Below, in pieces: positions 58,348 through 64,000 of a DNA stretch of 64,000 bases. The DNA is taken from NCBI RefSeq assembly GCF_004362895.1, contig NZ_SNXI01000003.1:151603-215602 (forward strand). Direction: 5' to 3'. The notes under the pieces were generated by a model. That model was not told where the DNA came from, searched no databases, and saw nothing but the letters and a program-made list of their open reading frames with translations. Position numbers and translations under genes: made by a program. Within the stretch, counting starts at the first letter, position 1. Each line of letters starts with the position of its first letter. The stretch comes from Idiomarina aquatica (GTDB lineage: Bacteria; Pseudomonadota; Gammaproteobacteria; Enterobacterales; Alteromonadaceae).

Positions 58348-59232
58348 ATGATGCTGGAGAAACTCGCCTTTTCGCAAAAACAGCGCTTAGCGTATATTGA
58401 TTTTTGTTTGCTATTTAAAGGCTCGATTTACCGCCAGGACTTAATTAAACGATTCGAAGTTGGGTTATCGGCAGGCTCTCGCGACTTTAACCTCTACAAA
58501 GAATTAGCACCGCAAAATCTTGAATACGACGTTAAGCAAAAACGTTACTTCCAGACCAGTGAATTTAAACCGCTTTTCGACCATGACGCCAAACGCAGTT
58601 TAATTAAATTGGCGAATGATATTTCCGATGGTTTTGACGCCATTGGCGATTTACATTTTCCGGTTGAAGCACCTTCTAGTTTGAACGTTCCGGACATTTT
58701 TGTTGTTGCTAAAACAGTGCAAGCCATACTTAATGAACGCGCACTCGAAATTAATTACACATCGCTTAGCAGTGGCTCCGGCAAACGAGAAATCGTACCG
58801 CACTCAATTGTTGATAACGGCATGCGCTGGCATGTTCGCGCGTTTGATCGAAAAACCGAAAGTTTTCGCGATTTCGTATTAACCCGAATTAGTAATGTGA
58901 AACTCATTGGCAATTTCGAATTTGGTGAAGACAGCAATTCCGATACCGAATGGCAACGGATGATTTCCCTGCAATTAACACCGCACCCCAACAACGTTAA
59001 ATTTCCCAAAGCTATTGAGATGGACTACGCCATGAAAAATGGTTTACTAACCATTGATGTTCGTGCTGCCATGGCCGGCTATTTATTACGTCGTTGGAAT
59101 GTCGATTGCACCGAAGAGGCCACATTAAAAGGTCCCGAATATCAGTTGTGGTTGCGTAACCGTGCAAGTTTAATGAACACCAGTAATTTAGCGATAGCGC
59201 CGGGCTACGAAAACAATTCGCCCGCCCGCTAA
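58348..59232 (+). CDS. WYL-domain transcriptional regulator (BrxR/CapW-like)
   Basis: 294 residues: N-terminal winged helix (about 5-75), WYL domain (about 125-200, with MRWHVRAFDRKTESFRDFVLTRI) and a C-terminal WCX-like part. This layout matches the BrxR/CapW regulators that repress phage-defence operons (BREX, CBASS) until triggered. Two ATG codons are adjacent at the start (58348 and 58351). It precedes hsdM by 27 bases on the same strand, so autoregulation of the whole defence operon is likely. Confidence 0.88.
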   Translation: MMLEKLAFSQKQRLAYIDFCLLFKGSIYRQDLIKRFEVGLSAGSRDFNLYKELAPQNLEYDVKQKRYFQTSEFKPLFDHDAKRSLIKLANDISDGFDAIGDLHFPVEAPSSLNVPDIFVVAKTVQAILNERALEINYTSLSSGSGKREIVPHSIVDNGMRWHVRAFDRKTESFRDFVLTRISNVKLIGNFEFGEDSNSDTEWQRMISLQLTPHPNNVKFPKAIEMDYAMKNGLLTIDVRAAMAGYLLRRWNVDCTEEATLKGPEYQLWLRNRASLMNTSNLAIAPGYENNSPAR

Positions 59233-59259
59233 AATTTATTTAAAAGGACGTCATAAAAC

Positions 59260-60975
59260 ATGGACAACACCGAGCAAAAATTTTTAAAGCAACTCGATGA
59301 CAAACTCTGGAAAGCCGCCGATAAACTGCGTGCTAATTTAGATGCCGCCAACTATAAACACGTCGTGCTGGGGCTTATCTTCTTAAAGTACGTATCAGAC
59401 GCCTTTGAAGAGCGTCAGGAGCAATTACTTGAGCTTTTCAAAACCGACGACGAAGACAACCTTTACTACCTGCCGCGCGATGACTTCGACAGTGACGAAG
59501 AGTACCAGGAGGCCTTAACCGAAGAGCTGGAAGTGCTCGATTATTACCGTGAAGCCAACGTGTTTTGGGTGCCCAAAGCGGCCCGCTGGAGCACATTAAA
59601 AGAAAAAGCCGTACTGCCTATTGGTAGTGTTTTGTGGCAGGACGATGCCGGTAACGACGTGAAATTGCGCTCTGTGTCATGGCTTATCGACAACGCCTTG
59701 GAAGAAATCGAGAAAAGTAACAGTAAGCTCAAAGGCATTCTTAACCGCATCAGCCAATATCAGTTAGAAAACGAGAAGCTCATTGGTCTTATTAACACCT
59801 TCTCGGACACCTCATTCACCAAACCAGAGCTCGGTGGTGAGCGCCTTAACTTACAAAGCAAGGATATTCTCGGTCACGTTTACGAATATTTCCTGGGTCA
59901 GTTCGCACTCGCTGAAGGCAAGCAAGGCGGCCAGTACTATACGCCGAAAAGCATCGTTACGCTGATTGTCGAAATGTTGCAGCCCTATTCCGGTCGTGTG
60001 TATGACCCTGCTATGGGCTCTGGCGGTTTTTTTGTATCCAGCGATAAGTTCATTGAAGAGCACGCTAAAGAGCAGCACTACGACGCCTCCGAGCAGCGAA
60101 AGCACATTTCAGTGTACGGCCAGGAGTCCAACCCGACCACTTGGCGCTTAGCGGCTATGAACATGGCCATACGAGGTATCGACTTTAATTTTGGTAAGAA
60201 AAACGCCGACAGCTTTTTAAACGATCAACACGCTGATCTTCGCGCCGACTTTGTCATGGCGAACCCACCGTTCAACGTAAAAGACTGGTGGAACGAATCG
60301 TTGGCCGATGATGTGCGCTGGAAATATGGCACTCCACCAAAAGGTAACGCCAACTTTGCCTGGGTACAACATATGCTACATCACCTGGCACCAACCGGCA
60401 GCATGGGTATTTTGCTGGCCAATGGCTCAATGAGCTCGAACACCAACAACGAAGGCGAAATTCGTAAGCGGCTCATTGAAGAAGACTTAGTGGAATGCAT
60501 GGTTGCCCTGCCCGGCCAACTATTTACCAATACCCAAATACCGGCGTGTATCTGGTTTTTAACCAAGGACAAAGCCAACGGCATGGTTCGAAACGAGAAA
60601 AAACGCGACCGCCGCGGCGAATTTTTGTTTATTGACGCACGCGAACTCGGCTACATGAAAGACCGCGTATTACGCGACTTTACCAATGACGACATCGCCA
60701 AAGTTGCCGACACTTTTCATGCGTGGCAGCAAGGTGAAGGCTACGAAGACATCGCCGGCTTCTGTAAATCCGTTAACTTAGACGACATTAAAAAGCACGA
60801 TTTTGTGCTTACCCCAGGCCGCTACGTAGGCGCAAAAGAACAAGAAGACGACGGCGAGCCCTTCAATGAGAAAATGGCACGTCTAACCGCACAATTAAGC
60901 GAGCAGTTTGCTGAGAGCGAGCGACTAGAAGCTGAGATTAAGCGTAACCTTGGGGGGCTTGGGTATGAGCTCTGA
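59260..60975 (+). CDS. hsdM: Type I restriction-modification methyltransferase subunit HsdM
   Basis: 571 residues. An N-terminal HsdM helical domain (to about 160) is followed by an N6-adenine methyltransferase domain with the SAM motif DPAMGSGGFF near 250 and the catalytic NPPF near 333. It methylates adenine in the asymmetric site chosen by HsdS and, with HsdR, forms the restriction complex. An AAGGA site precedes the ATG. HsdS starts inside its last codons; HsdR is not in the window. Confidence 0.95.
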   Translation: MDNTEQKFLKQLDDKLWKAADKLRANLDAANYKHVVLGLIFLKYVSDAFEERQEQLLELFKTDDEDNLYYLPRDDFDSDEEYQEALTEELEVLDYYREANVFWVPKAARWSTLKEKAVLPIGSVLWQDDAGNDVKLRSVSWLIDNALEEIEKSNSKLKGILNRISQYQLENEKLIGLINTFSDTSFTKPELGGERLNLQSKDILGHVYEYFLGQFALAEGKQGGQYYTPKSIVTLIVEMLQPYSGRVYDPAMGSGGFFVSSDKFIEEHAKEQHYDASEQRKHISVYGQESNPTTWRLAAMNMAIRGIDFNFGKKNADSFLNDQHADLRADFVMANPPFNVKDWWNESLADDVRWKYGTPPKGNANFAWVQHMLHHLAPTGSMGILLANGSMSSNTNNEGEIRKRLIEEDLVECMVALPGQLFTNTQIPACIWFLTKDKANGMVRNEKKRDRRGEFLFIDARELGYMKDRVLRDFTNDDIAKVADTFHAWQQGEGYEDIAGFCKSVNLDDIKKHDFVLTPGRYVGAKEQEDDGEPFNEKMARLTAQLSEQFAESERLEAEIKRNLGGLGYEL

Positions 60976-62383
60976 TCTTCAAAAAGTAGCGATTGGTGAT
61001 GTATGCAACGTTGGTGATGGCGCTCATAGCAAAGTAAAACGTTTAAAGAGAGGTGTCCTTTACCTCACTTCCAAAAATATTGGTAACGGTAAGCTTATTC
61101 AGCTAGATAAAGTTGACTATATTTCAAAAGATGATTTTGAACGTCTATTTCCTGCCAATAGCCGATCAACCAGACGGCCACAAGCCGGAGATATACTGAT
61201 GGGCATCATTGGTACTTTTGGCAATGCATATTTATACAAAGAGTCCGATAATTTTGGCTTTTCTAGTTCGGTTGCGATTTTAAGACCAAATCAGGAGAAA
61301 CTTCTACCGGAGTTTTTGTATTACGTTGTATCTAGTCAATCTTTTAAACTTCAGCACTCATCGCACAATAGCGGTTCAGTGCAAGGTTATACGAACATTC
61401 CTACCATTAAGGGGTTATCAATCCCCTTACCTACTCTTGAAACACAAAGAAAAATAGCACTGGTTCTTAAGTCGCTAGACGAAAAAATTTCTATTAATCA
61501 ACAACTCAACCAAACCCTAGAACAAATCGCCCAAGCCATCTTCAAAAGCTGGTTTGTCGATTTCGAGCCGGTAAAAGCCAAAATAAACGCACTAGAAGCC
61601 GGCGGCAGCGAAGAAGACGCCCTGCTCGCCGCCATGCAAGCCATATCCGGCAAAAACAAAGCGCAACTAACCCAGCTCCAAACCGAAGACCCGGAGCACT
61701 ACAACCAACTCCGCACCACCGCCGAACTCTTCCCCTCCGCCATGCAAGACACCGAATTGGGCGAGATTCCGGAGGGGTGGAGCTCAAGCGACATTGGAAA
61801 GGAAGTGACCGTTGTGGGTGGGGCAACACCCTCGACTAAGAACCCTGAATTTTGGGATGGTGGAGATATAGCTTGGACATCACCTAGAGACCTGTCAAAC
61901 CTGACTGACAAGGTTCTGGTTGATACCCAACGTAAGGTTACGGAAGCTGGATTAGCAAAAATAAGCTCAGGACTTCTCCCAATTAATACTGTTTTGATGT
62001 CATCTAGGGCACCAGTCGGCTATTTAGCTTTAACGAAATTACCTGTAGCAGTTAATCAGGGTTACATTGCCATGAAGTGTGAAAAAGTATTATCTCCTGA
62101 ATTCACTCTTCAATGGTGCAGCGAGCATATGGACGAAATAAAAAATCGAGCTAGTGGCACGACGTTCGCTGAAATCAGTAAAAAGAATTTTAAGGTGATT
62201 CCCGTGATTGTGCCAAAAAAGGAAATTATTGATGCCTTTTCCAAGCAAGTTCGACCTTTATATTCAAAAATCGAAATTAATATCAGGGAGTCTCACTCAC
62301 TAGGACTCATTCGAGACTCTTTGCTCCCCAAGCTGTTGTCGGGAAGTTTGCAAGCCCACAACAACGAAGTGGAAACTGATTAA
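60965..62383 (+). CDS. hsdS: Type I restriction-modification specificity subunit HsdS
   Basis: 472 residues from the ATG at 60965, overlapping hsdM by 11 bases. There are two target-recognition domains (about 1-165 and 265-425), each followed by helices; the central conserved region (about 175-265) carries NQTLEQIAQAIFKSWFVDF. The recognition domains are AT-richer than the spacer, fitting exchange of recognition domains. It sets the two half-sites of the DNA target. Confidence 0.94.
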   Translation: MSSDLQKVAIGDVCNVGDGAHSKVKRLKRGVLYLTSKNIGNGKLIQLDKVDYISKDDFERLFPANSRSTRRPQAGDILMGIIGTFGNAYLYKESDNFGFSSSVAILRPNQEKLLPEFLYYVVSSQSFKLQHSSHNSGSVQGYTNIPTIKGLSIPLPTLETQRKIALVLKSLDEKISINQQLNQTLEQIAQAIFKSWFVDFEPVKAKINALEAGGSEEDALLAAMQAISGKNKAQLTQLQTEDPEHYNQLRTTAELFPSAMQDTELGEIPEGWSSSDIGKEVTVVGGATPSTKNPEFWDGGDIAWTSPRDLSNLTDKVLVDTQRKVTEAGLAKISSGLLPINTVLMSSRAPVGYLALTKLPVAVNQGYIAMKCEKVLSPEFTLQWCSEHMDEIKNRASGTTFAEISKKNFKVIPVIVPKKEIIDAFSKQVRPLYSKIEINIRESHSLGLIRDSLLPKLLSGSLQAHNNEVETD

Positions 62384-62384
62384 A

Positions 62385-63704
62385 ATGAGCACTTCAGAGA
62401 TGTTTTCAGATTTTGTCGGCAACCTTGCAATCAGTAATACTTCAACGATAAGTCTGAGGTACGGGGAAATAACTTCAGCACTTAATAAAAAGTTTCGTGA
62501 CTCTGAGTCAAAAACAAACAATACCCTTCAGGTGGGTTCATTTGGAAGAAAAACCGGTATAAACGGAATTTCTGATTTGGACATGCTTTATATAATGCCC
62601 AAATCAAAATGGGAAACCTATAACACATCTGGCGGCCAGTCGAAGCTGCTAAAAGATACAAAAAATGCCATTTTAAAGCGGTACCCATCCACAAATGTTC
62701 GAGTTGACCGTCTAGTTGTGACGGTAACTTACACCAACTTCCAGGTCGAGGTTCAGCCCGTATTCGAACAAGATGATTGCAGCTACAAATATCCAGACAC
62801 AAAAAACAGCGGGTCCTGGAAAATAACGAAGCCTAGAGACGAAATGGATGCTGTGAATGACATGGATACTCAAAAGAACTCCAACCTCAAAAGACTTTGC
62901 AAAATGGTAAGGGCGTGGAGAAACCAGCACGGAATGGCTATGGGTGGGTTATTAATAGACACGCTAGCTTATAACTTTCTAAACTCAACCAATGAATACG
63001 ATACCAGAAGTTATAGCTTCTATGACTGGATGAGTCGTGATTTCTTCAAATATCTGTCTGAGCTACCCGAACAAAATGAATACGCAGCCCCCGGTAGCCG
63101 ACAACGCGTAAAGGTGAAGAAGAAGTTTCAAAAGAAAGCTCAGAAAGCTTATAAGCTAGCTAAAGACGCGATCGAGTCTTCAGGTACACAATCTGAAAAT
63201 AATAAATGGAAAAAGCTCTATGGTCGTCCTTTTCCCGCTGCTGAGAAGCTGTCTACGGAAGCGCTTGAGGCTAATCAGGAAAAGTCTTGGACCAATACCG
63301 AAGAGTTTATCGAGGATAAGTTTTCGGTTGATATCCGCTACCAACTTCGAATCGACTGCGAGGTCATGCAAAGAGGCTTTCGAAAGTTTCAACTTAGAGA
63401 AATGCTTGGCCGAAAAATACCTTTGAAGGCTGATAAGAAACTTAGATTTTGGGTAAAAGAGTTTCCATTTATCCAAGGGGCTAGTCAAGTCTACTGGAAA
63501 GTACTCAACAGGGGCGATGTAGCCAAAAAACGAAATTGTATAAGAGGACAAATAGTGCCTGACGGCGGGCGGAGAGTGAAAGAAGAAAAAAGCGATTTTC
63601 TGGGAAAACACATTGTGGAATGTTATTTAGTTCAAAACAATGTTGTTGTCGCTAAGGATCGAATTCATGTACCCATAGTAGCGGATGGAAGTGATTATGA
63701 ATGA
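62385..63704 (+). CDS. SMODS-AGS-C nucleotidyltransferase (CD-NTase of a CBASS-like system)
   Basis: 439 residues. The polymerase-beta-like site is GSFGRK at 51-56 with D64-L-D66. The third acidic position appears to be E122 in FQVEVQP rather than Asp. The C-terminal 100 residues (VYWKVLNRGDVA, IRGQIVPDG, KHIVECYLV) match the AGS-C sensor domain. Such enzymes make cyclic or linear oligonucleotide signals after phage infection to activate an effector, here the SLATT protein whose start overlaps by eight bases. It starts two bases after hsdS, inside the restriction-modification locus. Base composition is visibly more AT-rich than the core. Confidence 0.9.
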   Translation: MSTSEMFSDFVGNLAISNTSTISLRYGEITSALNKKFRDSESKTNNTLQVGSFGRKTGINGISDLDMLYIMPKSKWETYNTSGGQSKLLKDTKNAILKRYPSTNVRVDRLVVTVTYTNFQVEVQPVFEQDDCSYKYPDTKNSGSWKITKPRDEMDAVNDMDTQKNSNLKRLCKMVRAWRNQHGMAMGGLLIDTLAYNFLNSTNEYDTRSYSFYDWMSRDFFKYLSELPEQNEYAAPGSRQRVKVKKKFQKKAQKAYKLAKDAIESSGTQSENNKWKKLYGRPFPAAEKLSTEALEANQEKSWTNTEEFIEDKFSVDIRYQLRIDCEVMQRGFRKFQLREMLGRKIPLKADKKLRFWVKEFPFIQGASQVYWKVLNRGDVAKKRNCIRGQIVPDGGRRVKEEKSDFLGKHIVECYLVQNNVVVAKDRIHVPIVADGSDYE

Positions 63705-63945
63705 ATCAAACAGAGTTTTAGAAGGTCAGCTAAGGGAGTGTTACGGCCGAGTTGTTTACTCCCACAAAACTCACGAGAAATGTGCAGATATATTGGTCGA
63801 CAAGCTCAAAAAAATTAAGTTTTGGCAAATAGTGTTATCTGCAGTATTAACTGGTGGTTTAATAACAACACTTTTTGATTTTAGCGTACTTGCGTATTTC
63901 GGTGATTCCGAACAGCGATTCCGGAGTTATCCGATCACCTGTTAG
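63697..63945 (+). pseudogene. SLATT-domain effector, truncated after the first membrane helix
   Basis: 82 residues from the ATG at 63697. A soluble helix (LRECYGRVVYSHKTHEKCADIL) and one hydrophobic helix (QIVLSAVLTGGLITTLF) match the N-terminal part of SLATT, the two-TM effector domain that pairs with SMODS enzymes. A normal SLATT protein has a second helix and about 150 or more residues. Here the frame ends in SEQRFRSYPITC, encoded by terminus-like DNA from about 63900. The gene therefore looks broken, which would disable killing unless the downstream part is read another way. Confidence 0.7.
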
Positions 63946-64000
63946 CCGTTCTTTTTCATAACCCTCTTTTTACGCTAAGTGATCGGATTGGTCTAGTTTT
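63900..64000. mobile_element. Putative insertion-sequence terminus (IS21-like style)
   Basis: From about 63900 the sequence changes to GGTGATTCCGAACAGCGATTCCGG, with a direct GATTCCG repeat, then TCCGATCAC (63930-63938) and its inverse GTGATCGGA (63979-63987). Multiple short terminal repeats of this kind recall IS21-family ends. The transposase would lie beyond the window, so the family is a guess. Confidence 0.45.

Noticed and set aside
63180..63611. 143-residue open frame antisense to the CD-NTase
   Set aside because: Opposite a conserved SMODS-AGS-C gene, with no plausible ribosome site or motif.

Overview
The window reads as a chromosome segment of a marine-type gammaproteobacterium, probably in or near the Alteromonadales. 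An Idiomarinaceae-like host is my best guess from gene content and protein style, not from any search. GC content looks close to one half. Supporting evidence is a GlnK-AmtB pair with an NtrC/sigma-54 style promoter, a MetJ-type operator, TonB-dependent receptors, Mpo1-like and YbdG-like membrane proteins, an OsmC-YcaO protein and an encoded-CCA tRNA-Ile2(CAU) remnant.

Layout. 1-3.6 kb: RimK-like ATP-grasp ligase (cut by the window edge), GNAT acetyltransferase, GlpQ-like phosphodiesterase and a cysteine-synthase-like enzyme. 3.7-5.5 kb: nitrogen-regulated glnK-amtB with terminator. 5.5-11.7 kb: Cfa, an AI-2E/PerM permease and a tandem pair of EAL-domain proteins, the first degenerate and the second with an intact EAL site. 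11.8-19.3 kb: a BigR-like ArsR repressor, a small CxxC ORF, ChaC, a chemoreceptor, Mpo1-like and MscS-like membrane proteins, a probable kynurenine formamidase with kynureninase, and a YghU-type glutathione transferase. 19.3-24.7 kb: a sulfide/persulfide locus with a TauE exporter, 1-Cys peroxiredoxin, two divergent persulfide-dioxygenase-like MBL proteins and a DUF442-sulfide:quinone oxidoreductase fusion. 24.8-31.1 kb: cydC, cydD, cydB and cydA of a cyanide-insensitive type bd oxidase, preceded by a DUF3365 c-type haem protein. 31.2-41.7 kb: HDOD protein, DUF945 protein, NADP-type glutamate dehydrogenase, DUF3750 lipoprotein, OsmC-YcaO, a dCache chemoreceptor and an S10 peptidase. 41.8-53.6 kb: a maltodextrin locus with LacI regulator, GH15 glucoamylase, SLC45-like symporter, GH13 amylase, TonB receptor and GH13 alpha-glucosidase, with LacI-type palindromes between the last two.

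At 53.63-53.67 kb lies the 3' part of a tRNA-Ile2 gene without its 5' half, the footprint expected where an element integrated into that tRNA. To its right come a class II Fic protein, a TonB receptor under a three-box MetJ operator, and a defence cluster: a WYL regulator of the BrxR/CapW kind, hsdM, hsdS, an SMODS/AGS-C nucleotidyltransferase (CD-NTase) and the start of a SLATT two-TM effector. The SLATT frame ends after about 80 residues in sequence that resembles an insertion-sequence terminus. No hsdR is present before the window ends.

Two regulatory themes link genes across the window. A GTTATA-N4-TATAAC-like motif lies upstream of both persulfide-dioxygenase genes and of the DUF3365-cyd genes, suggesting joint control of sulfide oxidation and a sulfide-tolerant oxidase; the BigR-like ArsR protein at 11.8 kb is the natural candidate regulator. 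The WYL gene directly precedes the restriction-modification and CD-NTase genes on the same strand and probably controls them as one defence unit.
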